Shown one piece after another: positions 42,063 to 50,871 of a stretch of 64,000 bases of DNA. The stretch's first letter is position 1. Each line of letters starts with the position of its first letter. The position numbers were made by a program, and so were the translations under genes. Location: positions 2,820,501 through 2,884,500 of the forward strand of contig NZ_PPFB01000001.1 of NCBI RefSeq assembly GCF_002899455.1, in the 5' to 3' direction. This DNA comes from Streptomyces sp. DH-12 (GTDB lineage: Bacteria > Actinomycetota > Actinomycetes > Streptomycetales > Streptomycetaceae). Under the pieces are notes generated by a model, which was not told where the DNA came from, did not search any database, and saw only the letters and a list, made by a program, of their open reading frames with translations.

Positions 42063-43784
42063 TCAGTCGCCGTCCGAGGAGCCGAGCACCAGGGACACCG
42101 TGCGTTCCTCGCCGTTCCGCTCCAGGGTCAGCTCCAGCCGGTCGCCGGGGCGGTGGGCGCGGGTCCTGACGATCAGTTCCTCGCCGGAGCGCACGGGGCG
42201 GCCGTCGACCTCGGTGATGACGTCGCCGGGCCGGATGCCCGCCTCGGCGCCGGGACCGCCGGTGCTGACCGGGGGTCCGCCGTCGCTGCCCTCGGTCGCG
42301 ACACGGGCGCCGTCGCCGCTGTAGTCCATGTCGAGGGTGATGCCGATCACCGGGTGGGTGGCCTTGCCGGTCTCGATCAGCTCCTCGGCGACCCGCTTGC
42401 CCTGGTTGATCGGGATGGCGAAGCCCAGCCCTATGGAGCCGGACCCGCCCTCCGGGTCCAGACCGCCGTCGGCGGAGCGGATGGCCGAGTTGATGCCGAC
42501 CACCCGGCCCTTGCCGTCGAGCAGCGGGCCGCCGGAGTTGCCGGGGTTGATCGGCGCGTCGGTCTGCAGGGCGTCGACGTACGACACGTCGCTGCCGTCG
42601 CCCTTCTCGCCGCCGGCGGTGATGGGCCGCTCGCGGGCGCTGATGATGCCGGAGGTGACGGTGCCGGCCAGGTCGAAGGGGGCGCCGATGGCGACGACGG
42701 GGTCGCCGACCTGCACGTTGTCCGAGTTGCCGAGCGGCAGCGGGGTGAGCCCGCGCACGCCCTTGACCCGTACGACGGCGAGGTCGTATCCGCTGTCCCG
42801 GCCGACGACGGCCGCCTCGGCGGTGTCGCCGCTGTGGAAGGTGACGGTGATGTCGCCGTCGGCTCCGGCGGGCTCGACGACGTGGTCGTTGGTGAGGATG
42901 TGGCCCCGGTCGTCCAGCACGAAGCCGGTGCCGGTACCGGCCCTGCCGCCGCCGCTGACGTGCAGGGTGACGACGCTGGGCAGCGCCTGCGCGGCGATCC
43001 CGGCGACGCTGTCGGGGTCCCGGTCGGGCGCCTCCACACCGGCCTGCGGCAGCTCCACGGCGCCGATGCCGCCGTTCCGCTCCAACTGGACGCCGACGAC
43101 GCCTCCGGCGATGCCGGACACGAGCGCGATGAGCACGGCGGCGCCGATCAGTGTGCGCCTACGGCGGCCCCGGCGCCGGTTGGCGTCCCCGTCGGCGGGG
43201 CCGGCCTGCTGCGGCGGGGCGCTCGCCGCGACCGCCCAGGGGTCGTACCGCGCCCAGGGGTCGGCCGCGGGGGCGTCCTGGGCGGCGGGGGCCGTCTCCG
43301 GTGCCGTGGGAGCCGCGCCCACGGGCACGCCGTGCGCGGGGGTGGCCGCCGGATGCTGCACCGGCGGCGCGGGCGCCCAGGGGCCGGGCTCCCCGTAGGG
43401 CGGGGTGCTGTAGGGGTCGGGGTCGTGGAGGGGCCTCGGCTGCTCGCCGGCGGGCGGGGCGACGCCTTGGACGCCGTGGGCGGGCACGGTGCCGGTGGAG
43501 TCGGGCGCGGGGGTCTCGGCGACCGGCGCGGGCACGGAGCCGGCGGAACCCGACGCGGGGACCTCCGCGCTCGGCGCCGGCACGGACCCCCACCCGGTGT
43601 CCGCGGCGCCGTCAGGCGTCCCGCCCTCCGGTGCCGGGGCGGGCGCCGTGTCGAGAGGCCGGTCCAGTTCGTAGTCGCCGTCCGGGCCCGTGCGGGGAGA
43701 CCGCACGGGCTTCGGGCGGGCGAGTTCGAAGTCGCCGTCGGGCCCTTCGGACTCCCCCGGTGTGCCCGGCTTCCCCTCGTTCAT
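42063..43784 (-). CDS. HtrA/DegP-like membrane-anchored serine protease with PDZ domain
   Basis: 573 aa. The Pro/Ala/Glu-rich cytoplasmic N-terminus (about 1-205) precedes one membrane helix (about 208-230). The trypsin-like domain carries the triad: His in ILTNDHVVEP (near 298), Asp in DLAVVRVKG (near 331) and Ser in NPGNSGGPLLD (near 415). A PDZ domain follows (about 480-565). Acts outside the membrane on misfolded envelope proteins. It lies between tatB and the anti-sigma gene, so it is probably a stress-regulon member. Confidence 0.9.
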   Translation of the reverse strand: MNEGKPGTPGESEGPDGDFELARPKPVRSPRTGPDGDYELDRPLDTAPAPAPEGGTPDGAADTGWGSVPAPSAEVPASGSAGSVPAPVAETPAPDSTGTVPAHGVQGVAPPAGEQPRPLHDPDPYSTPPYGEPGPWAPAPPVQHPAATPAHGVPVGAAPTAPETAPAAQDAPAADPWARYDPWAVAASAPPQQAGPADGDANRRRGRRRRTLIGAAVLIALVSGIAGGVVGVQLERNGGIGAVELPQAGVEAPDRDPDSVAGIAAQALPSVVTLHVSGGGRAGTGTGFVLDDRGHILTNDHVVEPAGADGDITVTFHSGDTAEAAVVGRDSGYDLAVVRVKGVRGLTPLPLGNSDNVQVGDPVVAIGAPFDLAGTVTSGIISARERPITAGGEKGDGSDVSYVDALQTDAPINPGNSGGPLLDGKGRVVGINSAIRSADGGLDPEGGSGSIGLGFAIPINQGKRVAEELIETGKATHPVIGITLDMDYSGDGARVATEGSDGGPPVSTGGPGAEAGIRPGDVITEVDGRPVRSGEELIVRTRAHRPGDRLELTLERNGEERTVSLVLGSSDGD

Positions 43785-43934
43785 GCTCTCCCCACGGCTG
43801 GACCGGCACGGATCGTCGGCACCGTGCTCCGGTCCGCCCGTGCGGTGGAGCCCGGCTCGGCGCCCGGCCGCGGAGGGCCTGGGCGCGCCACCCGGAATCT
43901 AATCAGGTTCGCGCGCCCCCGCGCAGGGGCCCGG

Positions 43935-44810
43935 TCAGCGGGCCGCCTGCGAGCTGTGCGTGGGCGAGGGGACCGGTGACGGCGCGGCGGTGACCAGGCC
44001 GGGCGTCTTCAGTCCGGCCGCCGCCGCCCACGCGCCCAGTCCGAGCGGCGGGGTCGCGTTCAGCGGCCGTATGTGCGGGGGCGCCGGGATGCCGGGCAGC
44101 AGCGGGGCGGCGACGCCGGTGGGGACGACGGGAGCCGCTCCCAGTCCGCTCTGGCCGCCCGCCATCTGTCCGAGCAGCGGGCCGACACCCCGGCGCCGGG
44201 AGTCCGGCGTGGTGGCGGCGCCCGCGCCCTGCGTGCGCATCGGTGTCACGTTGCTCCCCTTGCCCTGGCCGCGCGTCTCCACGTCGGCGGGGGCGACGGT
44301 GGAGACGCCGCCGAGGGCGATCGCGGCCAGCGACACCGCGCCCGCGGCGACGAACGCGAGACGCAGACCGCGCGAGGACGGCCGGTCGGCGTGGTGCCGG
44401 CCGGTGAGGTCCGCCGCGGCGGCCGCGGGCTGGTGGCGCCGCACGGGCGCGTAGGCGAATTCGAAGCGCTCGCTCCGCCGGGCCCCGAAGACGCCGGCGG
44501 AGGAGCCGCCCGGCAGCGCGGAGCCGCCCAGCGGGGACCCGCCGTCGCCGAGCCCTCCCCCGGCGGGCAGCCCTTGCAGGCGCGCCAGGAGGCTCTCGGA
44601 GGGCGGCGGCGGGGCGGCCGCCGCGAAGACGTTCTTCAGGCGGCGCTGCTCGTCCACCTCCGTCTTGCACTTGGCGCAGGTGGCGACGTGCGCCAGTACG
44701 CGCTCACGCGCGTCATGACCGAGCTCTCCGTCCACCAGGGCGGCGAGCCGGTCTCCCAGATGATGCTCCGCGAGGCGGCCCTCGGAAGACTTCGGCAGTG
44801 AACTGCTCAC
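43935..44810 (-). CDS. Zinc-binding anti-sigma factor (ZAS/zf-HC2 family)
   Basis: 291 aa. N-terminal HVATCAKC (near residues 39-46) fits the HxxxCxxC zinc anti-sigma motif. A membrane helix at about 150-168 ([17 protein letters not shown]) and a long Pro/Ala-rich external tail follow. GTG 44810 overlaps the sigma-factor stop as GTGA, so sigma and anti-sigma are made together. Expected to sequester the upstream ECF sigma factor and release it on envelope stress (RseA-like). Confidence 0.85.
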   Translation of the reverse strand: MSSSLPKSSEGRLAEHHLGDRLAALVDGELGHDARERVLAHVATCAKCKTEVDEQRRLKNVFAAAAPPPPSESLLARLQGLPAGGGLGDGGSPLGGSALPGGSSAGVFGARRSERFEFAYAPVRRHQPAAAAADLTGRHHADRPSSRGLRLAFVAAGAVSLAAIALGGVSTVAPADVETRGQGKGSNVTPMRTQGAGAATTPDSRRRGVGPLLGQMAGGQSGLGAAPVVPTGVAAPLLPGIPAPPHIRPLNATPPLGLGAWAAAAGLKTPGLVTAAPSPVPSPTHSSQAAR

Positions 44811-45580
44811 GCGCTCGCGCCCCCTCCCCCCAGTGCGGGGACACGCGACACGAAGGAGGGACGGTCCGCGCGCGCCTTGGGCGAACGGTGCGCGAGGGCC
44901 TTGCGCAGCTGGGAACGGCCGCGGTGGATGCGGGACCGGACGGTGCCGAGCTTGACGCCCAGGGTGGCCGCGATCTCCTCGTACGACAGCCCCTCGATGT
45001 CGCACAGCACGACGGCGGCGCGGAACTCCGGGGCGAGCGTGTCGAGGGCCTGCTGGACGTCGGCGTCGAAGTGCGCGTCGTTGAAGACCTGCTGCGGCGT
45101 GGGCTCCTTGCTGGCCAGCCGCTCGGCCGCGTCGTCGCCGAGCGCGTCGAAGCGGATGCGCTGCTTGCGGCGGACCATGTCCAGGAAGAGGTTGGTGGTG
45201 ATGCGGTGCAGCCAGCCCTCGAAGGTGCCGGGCGTGTACGTCGACAGGGAGCGGAAGACACGGACGAAGACCTCCTGCGTGAGGTCCTCGGCGTCGTGCT
45301 GGTTGCCCGTGAGCCGGTAGGCGAGCCGGTAGACCCGGCCGCTGTGCGTGCTGACGATCTCCTCCCAGGTGGGGGGAGTCCACGCCTGCCCGTCCGCGTC
45401 GCCGGAGAAGGTCGCGGTCTGGGCCGGGTCGCCGGCGCGGTCATGGTCAGCAGCGGTGTTGTTCACGGATTTCGGCCTGCCCGCCGACCCGAGGAAGCGC
45501 CGCAGCCCTCCTGCACGATCCACAGGCGCAGCCGCACCTCCCCTGTCGGCTCTGGTGGTGTCCAGTGGAGCCCCTACCAT
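44807..45580 (-). CDS. sigE: ECF-type RNA polymerase sigma factor (mycobacterial SigE-like)
   Basis: 257 aa from ATG 45580 ([14 protein letters not shown]). Sigma region 2 ([23 protein letters not shown], about 80-102) and region 4 helix-turn-helix ([24 protein letters not shown], about 198-221). The N-terminal extension of about 60 residues is unusual for ECF factors but shared with this subgroup. The name follows the mycobacterial arrangement; the S. coelicolor gene called sigE is a different ECF factor. Divergent from the methyltransferase gene across about 228 nt. Confidence 0.88.
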   Translation of the reverse strand: MVGAPLDTTRADRGGAAAPVDRAGGLRRFLGSAGRPKSVNNTAADHDRAGDPAQTATFSGDADGQAWTPPTWEEIVSTHSGRVYRLAYRLTGNQHDAEDLTQEVFVRVFRSLSTYTPGTFEGWLHRITTNLFLDMVRRKQRIRFDALGDDAAERLASKEPTPQQVFNDAHFDADVQQALDTLAPEFRAAVVLCDIEGLSYEEIAATLGVKLGTVRSRIHRGRSQLRKALAHRSPKARADRPSFVSRVPALGGGGASA

Positions 45581-45808
45581 AGCCACCTCGCCCGTTAGCT
45601 CCGGATAAGCGGTTTTACGAGAATTTGATCTGCGCTGCCACGGCTCGTACGACTGCGCCTGCACTTGCTCGGCGTCCGCGTCCACTCCCCGCCCCCCTTC
45701 CCGGCGCGCACCTCTCTCCTGTCTCTTTGAACGACTGGTCCCATCTGCGGGTTCCCGGCGCCAACGGATACAGTCACGCCCAGGCAACCACGGGGACAGG
45801 AGAGGGTC

Positions 45809-46441
45809 ATTACCGCCAACCGGCAGACGAGCTGGGCGTTCGCCGACGCCTATGTCGCCGAGGACGAGGCGCTGCACCGGGCTCGCGGCCGGGCTCGCGA
45901 GGCAGGCCTGCGCTCGGTGTCGCCCGGCACGGGCGCGGCCCTGCGGTTGCTCGCCGCCAGCGTGGACGCCAAGGCGGTCGCGGAGATCGGCACCGGCTGC
46001 GGCGTGTCGGGGATCCATCTGCTGCACGGCATGCGCCCGGACGGGGTGCTGACCACGGTCGACCAGGATCCGGAGCACCAGCAGTCGGCCCGGCAGGCCT
46101 TCCGTGAGGCCGGTTTCGCCGGCAACCGGGCCCGTTTCATCCCCGGCCCGGCGCTGGACGTGCTGCCGCGCCTCGCGGACTCGGGCTACGACCTGGTCTT
46201 CTGCGACGGCGACCGGCAGGAGTACCAGGACTATCTCGCCGAATCGCTGCGCCTTCTGCGCCCTGGAGGCCTGGTCGCCTTCGAAGGCGTCTTCGCGAAC
46301 GGGCGCACCGTGGACTCCGGCCCCCAGCCGACGGAGGTGCTGCGGCTGCGGGAACTGGTGCGGACCGTTCGCGAGAGCCAGGAGCTGGTGTCCTCGCTCC
46401 TGCCCGTGGGGGACGGGCTGCTGTGTGCCGTGAAACGGTGA
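45809..46441 (+). CDS. SAM-dependent O-methyltransferase (Rv1220c-like), apparent ATT start
   Basis: About 210 aa. Methyltransferase fold with [30 protein letters not shown] and [13 protein letters not shown]. The conserved frame continues upstream of the GTG at 45917 ([24 protein letters not shown]), but between the in-frame stop ending at 45730 and 45917 there is no ATG, GTG or TTG. The best start is ATT 45809, placed after GGACAGGAGAGGG; otherwise the protein loses 36 family-like residues. It diverges from the sigma-factor gene, as in mycobacteria. Confidence 0.85.
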   Translation: MTANRQTSWAFADAYVAEDEALHRARGRAREAGLRSVSPGTGAALRLLAASVDAKAVAEIGTGCGVSGIHLLHGMRPDGVLTTVDQDPEHQQSARQAFREAGFAGNRARFIPGPALDVLPRLADSGYDLVFCDGDRQEYQDYLAESLRLLRPGGLVAFEGVFANGRTVDSGPQPTEVLRLRELVRTVRESQELVSSLLPVGDGLLCAVKR

Positions 46442-46556
46442 CGAACCGTCGCACGGCGTGCCGCTGACACCCGCTGCCCCCGACGCATGCGCGAAACAGC
46501 CGCCCCGGCACCGCGTGCGGCGCCGGGGCGGCTGAAAGGGTATGGTCGCTTGCGCG

Positions 46557-46724
46557 TCAGCCGACGACCTTCTTGAGGGCGTCGCCGAGCGCGTCGGCCT
46601 CGTCCGGGGTCAGCTCGACGACGAGCCGACCGCCGCCTTCGAGCGGAACGCGCATGACGATGCCCCGCCCCTCCTTGGTCACCTCGAGCGGGCCATCACC
46701 CGTCCGCGGCTTCATGGCCGCCAT
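46557..46724 (-). CDS. DUF3117 family protein
   Basis: 55 aa from ATG 46724 ([19 protein letters not shown]...). Matches the highly conserved actinobacterial DUF3117 family (Rv1211-like): [19 protein letters not shown] then [13 protein letters not shown]. Function unknown; in mycobacteria it also sits beside tag. A GATAAT -10 lies upstream on this strand. Confidence 0.92.
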   Translation of the reverse strand: MAAMKPRTGDGPLEVTKEGRGIVMRVPLEGGGRLVVELTPDEADALGDALKKVVG

Positions 46725-47104
46725 GCTCGTTCCCCTTCCTGAAACCCAGCTAAACCGTCTGAGCCGACGGCCCACTGAAGGGCACCTGCGGTCCTTGAAG
46801 CAGGACACACGCCACCGGCATCGAACACATTGCTTCCAGGCCATTATCCCGCATGGCGGGACCCGATGACCAACATCAGCAGGCATCGCTTGGGCAACGC
46901 ACATGAGCAAAACCACTCAATTCGGCGATGTGACTGCGATACTGCGCTCCCCCGCCGACCTCCGGGCACCGGAAACCCGGCACGATCGTTTGACGCAGGT
47001 CACACCGAGGCCGTCCGCCGGGGCTCGTGAACTGGGTCATGCTGTCCTCCGGAAGAGGATGTACTCACCAGTACGTCCCGAGCCGCACACGGAGGGATAC
47101 GACC
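46725..47104. other. Divergent promoter region between DUF3117 and echA
   Basis: 380 nt without a gene. It holds the likely DUF3117 promoter (below) and an inverted repeat CCCGC-at-GGCGGG near 46848-46860. A short open frame at 46830 lacks a ribosome binding site. On the + strand TTGACG near 46990 could be a -35 for the enoyl-CoA hydratase gene, without a clear -10. Confidence 0.45.
46843..46873 (-). promoter_or_regulatory. Promoter-like site for DUF3117
   Basis: On the minus strand TTGGTC (46873-46868) and GATAAT (46848-46843), 19 nt apart, form a near-consensus vegetative promoter about 115 nt upstream of the ATG. Confidence 0.5.
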
Positions 47105-47908
47105 ATGGCCGACACCGTGCTCTACGAGGTGGGCGACGGACTCGCGACGATCACGCTGAACCGCCCCGAGGCGATGAACGCGCTGAACGTCGCGGCGAAG
47201 GCCGCCCTCCGGGACGCGGTCCGGTCCGCCGCGGACGACGACGCCGTACGGGCGGTGCTGCTGACCGCGGCCGGGGAGCGGGCGTTCTGCGTCGGGCAGG
47301 ACCTCAAGGAGCACATCGGGCTGCTGGCCGCCGACCGGGAGGACGGTTCGGGGCGGACCATGAGCACGGTGCGCGAGCACTACAACCCCATCGTGAAGGC
47401 CATCGCCGGCGCGCCGAAGCCGGTGGTGGCGGCGGTGAACGGCGTGGCGGCGGGCGCCGGTTTCGGGTTCGCGCTGGCCGCGGACTACCGGATCGTCGCG
47501 GAGACGGCGGCGTTCAACACCTCGTTCGCCGGTGTCGCGCTGACCGCCGACTCCGGCATCTCCTGGACGCTGCCGCGGGTGATCGGCCCGGGCCGCGCCA
47601 CCGACCTGCTGCTCTTCCCGCGGAACATCTCCGCGCAGGAGGCGTACGAGCTGGGCATCGCCAACCGGCTGGTGCCAGCCGGCGAGCTGCGCGCGGAGGC
47701 CGAGAAGGTGGCCCGCGCGCTGGCCCAGGGTCCGACGGTGGCGTACGCGGCGCTCAAGGAGTCGGTGGCGTACGGGATGAGCCACTCGCTGGAGGAGACG
47801 CTGGAGAAGGAGGACGAGCTGCAGACCCGGGCGGGCTCGTCGGAGGACCACGCGATCGCGGTGCAGGCGTTCGTGAACAAGGAGAAGCCGACGTACCTGG
47901 GCCGTTGA
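47105..47908 (+). CDS. Enoyl-CoA hydratase/isomerase family protein
   Basis: 267 aa from ATG 47105. Crotonase fold with oxyanion segments AFCVGQDLKEH near residue 60 and NGVAAGAGFGFALAADYRI near residue 110, plus TADSGISWTLPR. The usual acidic pair of hydratases is not evident in this reading, so an isomerase-like or other crotonase activity is possible. Stand-alone; converges on tag with an 8-nt gap. Confidence 0.85.
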   Translation: MADTVLYEVGDGLATITLNRPEAMNALNVAAKAALRDAVRSAADDDAVRAVLLTAAGERAFCVGQDLKEHIGLLAADREDGSGRTMSTVREHYNPIVKAIAGAPKPVVAAVNGVAAGAGFGFALAADYRIVAETAAFNTSFAGVALTADSGISWTLPRVIGPGRATDLLLFPRNISAQEAYELGIANRLVPAGELRAEAEKVARALAQGPTVAYAALKESVAYGMSHSLEETLEKEDELQTRAGSSEDHAIAVQAFVNKEKPTYLGR

Positions 47909-47916
47909 GTCCGGGG

Positions 47917-48573
47917 CTACGGCGCCGTCGGGGACCGCGGGTTCTTCTTCGTGGCCGAGCGCGCAGTCCCCCGCGCCCCTCGAGGGGCGCTTCTCGCCGC
48001 GCATGCCTCCAGGTGGTCGTTCACCAGTCCGCAGGCCTGCATCAGGGCGTACGCCGTGGTGGGGCCGACGAAGCGCAGGCCGCGCTTCTTCAGGGCCTTG
48101 GACAGCGCCGTCGACCCGGGTGTGACCGCGGGGACGTCGGCGAGGGTCTTCGGCGCCGGGCGGTCCGCCGGGTCGGGGGCGTGGGACCAGATCAGGGCGT
48201 CCAGGTCGCCGGGCGCCCACCGGGCCAGCACGCGTGCGTTGGCGAGGGTCGCGTCGATCTTCGCGCGGTTGCGGATGATGCCGGTGTCGGCGAGCAGGCG
48301 CTCGCGGTCGGTGTCGGTGAACTCCGCGACCCTGGCGATCTCGAAGCCGGCGAAGGCGGCGCGGAAGCCGGGGCGGCGGCGCAGGATCGTGATCCACGAC
48401 AGCCCGGACTGGAACGCCTCCAGGCTGAGGCGCTCGAAGAGGGCGTCGTCGCCGTGCACCGGGCGGCCCCACTCCTCGTCGTGGTAGGCGAGGTAGTCCG
48501 GGGCGGACAGCGCCCAGGGGCAGCGGGGCAGGCCGTCGGGGCCAACCGGCTGTCCGCCCACGGTGTCGCTCAC
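47917..48573 (-). CDS. tag: DNA-3-methyladenine glycosylase I
   Basis: 218 aa. RCPWALSAPDYLAYHDEEWG at the N-terminus, LEAFQSGLSWITILRRR (catalytic pocket) and the C-terminal zinc pair in LVNDHLEAC match Tag. It excises 3-methyladenine from alkylated DNA. A basic C-terminal extension of about 25 residues follows the zinc site. GTG 48573 overlaps the stop of the DivIVA-domain gene (GTGA), so they are coupled. Confidence 0.93.
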   Translation of the reverse strand: MSDTVGGQPVGPDGLPRCPWALSAPDYLAYHDEEWGRPVHGDDALFERLSLEAFQSGLSWITILRRRPGFRAAFAGFEIARVAEFTDTDRERLLADTGIIRNRAKIDATLANARVLARWAPGDLDALIWSHAPDPADRPAPKTLADVPAVTPGSTALSKALKKRGLRFVGPTTAYALMQACGLVNDHLEACAARSAPRGARGTARSATKKNPRSPTAP

Positions 48574-48932
48574 CGCTGATCGTCCTCCGGGTGCGGGGCG
48601 GGCTTGTCCGCCGACAGGTGCGCCGCGGCGGCGCGGGCGCCGGCCAGCGCGGACTCCAGGTCGGCGATCCGCGCGTCCCGCTCGGCGAGTTCGGCGGCGA
48701 GGCGGCCGAGGGCGTCGTCCACGTCCGCCATGCGGTAGCCGCGGGCGGCGAGGGGGAAGCGCAGGCGGTCGACGTCCGCGCGGCTGACCGGGCGGTCCGG
48801 CGGCAGGGAGTCCTGGAGCCGCTCCGGCTCCGCCTCGGGCAGCGGGGCGTTGTCGCCGCCGCCCACCACGGCGAGGGTCACCGCGGCCACCACGACGGCC
48901 AGCGCGACGACCAGGAACAGGAACATAACCAT
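48570..48932 (-). CDS. DivIVA-domain protein with N-terminal membrane helix
   Basis: 120 aa from ATG 48932. An N-terminal membrane segment (VMFLFLVVALAVVVAAVTLAVV) leads to a DivIVA-like coiled-coil motif (FPLAARGYRMADVDDALGRLAAEL). May localise to curved or polar membrane and recruit a partner. Coupled to tag by GTGA overlap, as in mycobacteria near folP2. Confidence 0.8.
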   Translation of the reverse strand: MVMFLFLVVALAVVVAAVTLAVVGGGDNAPLPEAEPERLQDSLPPDRPVSRADVDRLRFPLAARGYRMADVDDALGRLAAELAERDARIADLESALAGARAAAAHLSADKPAPHPEDDQR

Positions 48933-49064
48933 CGCCGGGGCCCCCACGGTCGGATGAGTCGGAGTCGGATGTGTGGCTCCGATCGTGTCATGCGAGTCTG
49001 ACACCCGGGGCCGCCGGGCGGACGGAGGCGGCCCGGACGGCCGGACGAGGAGAGGTTCCAGGGG

Positions 49065-49925
49065 ATGCTCAGGCTGGGCAGGCGGGAATTCGCACCGCAC
49101 GAGCGGGTGATCATGGCGATCGTGAACCGGACCCCGGACTCCTTCTACGACCAGGGCGCCACCTTCCGCGACGGGCCGGCGCTCGCGCGCGTGGAACAGG
49201 CGGTGGCCGAGGGCGCCGCGATCGTCGACATAGGAGGGGTGAAGGCGGGGCCCGGCGAGGAGGTCTCGGCCGAGGAGGAGGCACGCCGGACGGTCGGTTT
49301 CGTGGCCGAGGTGCGCCGCCGCTTCCCGGACGTGGTGATCAGCGTGGACACCTGGCGGCACGAGGTCGGCGAGGCCGCCTGCGAGGCGGGCGCGGACGTG
49401 CTGAACGACGCGTGGGGCGGGGTGGACCCGCGCCTGGCCGAGGTGGCCGCGCGGTACGGCGCGGGGCTGGTGTGCACCCACGCGGGCGGGGCGCAGCCCC
49501 GGACCCGGCCGCACCGGGTGACGTACGACGACGTGATGGCGGACATCCTCGACGTGACCGTGGGGCTGGCCGAGCGGGCGGTGTCGCTGGGGGTGCCGCG
49601 GGAGTCGGTGATGATCGACCCGGGGCACGACTTCGGGAAGAACACCCGGCACAGCCTGGAGGCGACCCGGCGGCTCGGGGAGATGGTGGCGACCGGGTGG
49701 CCGGTGCTGGTGTCGCTGTCCAACAAGGACTTCGTCGGCGAGACGCTGGACCGCCCGGTGAAGGAGCGGGTGGTGGGGACGCTCGCGACGACGGCGGTGT
49801 CGGCGTGGCTGGGCGCCCAGGTGTACCGGGTGCACGAGGTCGCCGAGACGCGTCAGGTGCTGGACATGGTGTCGTCGATCGCCGGGGACCGGGAGCCTGC
49901 GGTGGCGCGGCGCGGGCTGGCGTAG
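49065..49925 (+). CDS. folP: Dihydropteroate synthase-family protein, FolP2-like
   Basis: 286 aa from ATG 49065 behind AGGAGAGG. DHPS fold with MAIVNRTPDSFYD near residue 18 and MIDPGHDFGKN near 182. The canonical pterin/PABA loop motif DxGGESTRPG is DIGGVKAGPG here (near residue 54), so the usual STR residues are absent. Mycobacterial FolP2, in the same neighbourhood, also departs from the canonical loop and its DHPS activity is doubted. Treat a folate role as unproven. Confidence 0.85.
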   Translation: MLRLGRREFAPHERVIMAIVNRTPDSFYDQGATFRDGPALARVEQAVAEGAAIVDIGGVKAGPGEEVSAEEEARRTVGFVAEVRRRFPDVVISVDTWRHEVGEAACEAGADVLNDAWGGVDPRLAEVAARYGAGLVCTHAGGAQPRTRPHRVTYDDVMADILDVTVGLAERAVSLGVPRESVMIDPGHDFGKNTRHSLEATRRLGEMVATGWPVLVSLSNKDFVGETLDRPVKERVVGTLATTAVSAWLGAQVYRVHEVAETRQVLDMVSSIAGDREPAVARRGLA

Positions 49926-49941
49926 GGCCGGACGGGACGCC

Positions 49942-49969
49942 GCGGGGGCGGCGGGGCCGTCGCCCCCGC
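49942..49969. terminator. Hairpin after the folP-like gene
   Basis: GCGGGGGCG (49942-49950) pairs with CGCCCCCGC (49961-49969); a 9-bp GC-only stem between convergent genes. Confidence 0.55.
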
Positions 49970-49992
49970 CCGCCCCTGGGGGTCCTGGGGCG

Positions 49993-50751
49993 TCAGCGGC
50001 CCGCTTCCTTGGAGACCAGGGCCACCGCCTCGTCCACGTCGTCCGTGACGTGGAACAGCAGCAGGTCCTTCTCGGCCGCCTTGCCCTGGCCGATCACCGT
50101 CTTGCGGAGCCAGTCGACGAGGCCGCCCCAGTACTCCGTGCCGAACAGCACGATGGGGAACTGGGTCACCTTCTGGGTCTGCACCAGGGTGAGCGCCTCG
50201 AAGAGCTCGTCGAGCGTGCCGAGGCCGCCGGGCAGGACCACGAAGCCCTGCGCGTACTTGACGAACATCATCTTCCGGACGAAGAAGTACCGGAAGTTCA
50301 GGCCGATGTCGACGTACCGGTTGAGGCCCTGCTCGAAGGGCAGCTCGATGCCGAGGCCGACCGAGACGCCGTCGGCCTCCAGCGCGCCCTTGTTGGCCGC
50401 CTCCATGGCGCCCGGGCCGCCGCCGGTGATGACGGCGAAGCCCGCCTCGACCAGGCCCCGGCCGAGCCGCACCCCGGCCTCGTACTCGGGCGAGTCCGCG
50501 GGGGTGCGGGCGGAGCCGAAGACGCTGATCGCGGGCGGGAGTTCGGCCAGGGTGCCGAAGCCCTCGATGAACTCCGACTGGATGCGCAGCACCCGCCAGG
50601 GGTCGGTGTGCACCCAGTCGCTCGGCGCGCGCTCGTCGAGCAGCCGCTGGTCGGTGGTGCTGGACTGCACCTGACCGCGCCGTCGGAGGACCGGTCCCAG
50701 ACGCTTCTCCTCCGGCGGCCGCCGCTTCCCCTCAGGGTTGCCCGTAGCCAT
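49993..50751 (-). CDS. LOG-family protein (TIGR00730)
   Basis: 252 aa from ATG 50751. VFGSARTP near residue 93, GGGPGAMEAANKG near 130 and FVVLPGGLGTLDELFE near 170 carry the Lys-decarboxylase-like PGGxGTxxE motif of cytokinin riboside 5'-monophosphate phosphoribohydrolases. In bacteria it likely cleaves nucleoside monophosphates; the natural substrate here is not known. Next to dapE, as in mycobacteria. Confidence 0.88.
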   Translation of the reverse strand: MATGNPEGKRRPPEEKRLGPVLRRRGQVQSSTTDQRLLDERAPSDWVHTDPWRVLRIQSEFIEGFGTLAELPPAISVFGSARTPADSPEYEAGVRLGRGLVEAGFAVITGGGPGAMEAANKGALEADGVSVGLGIELPFEQGLNRYVDIGLNFRYFFVRKMMFVKYAQGFVVLPGGLGTLDELFEALTLVQTQKVTQFPIVLFGTEYWGGLVDWLRKTVIGQGKAAEKDLLLFHVTDDVDEAVALVSKEAGR

Positions 50752-50871
50752 GTGCGCTCCCTCCGATTGCCAGGTCGTACCGCCTCAGCGTAGATCTACG
50801 CGGGTTACGTGCGGGGGACGTCAGCATGTCCACGCGCCAGCGTTCCAAACGCGACGCCGCCCGTACGGGTG

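Noticed and set aside
46830..47030. 66-codon plus-strand frame upstream of the enoyl-CoA hydratase gene
   Set aside because: No ribosome binding site; it overlaps the DUF3117 promoter-like region.
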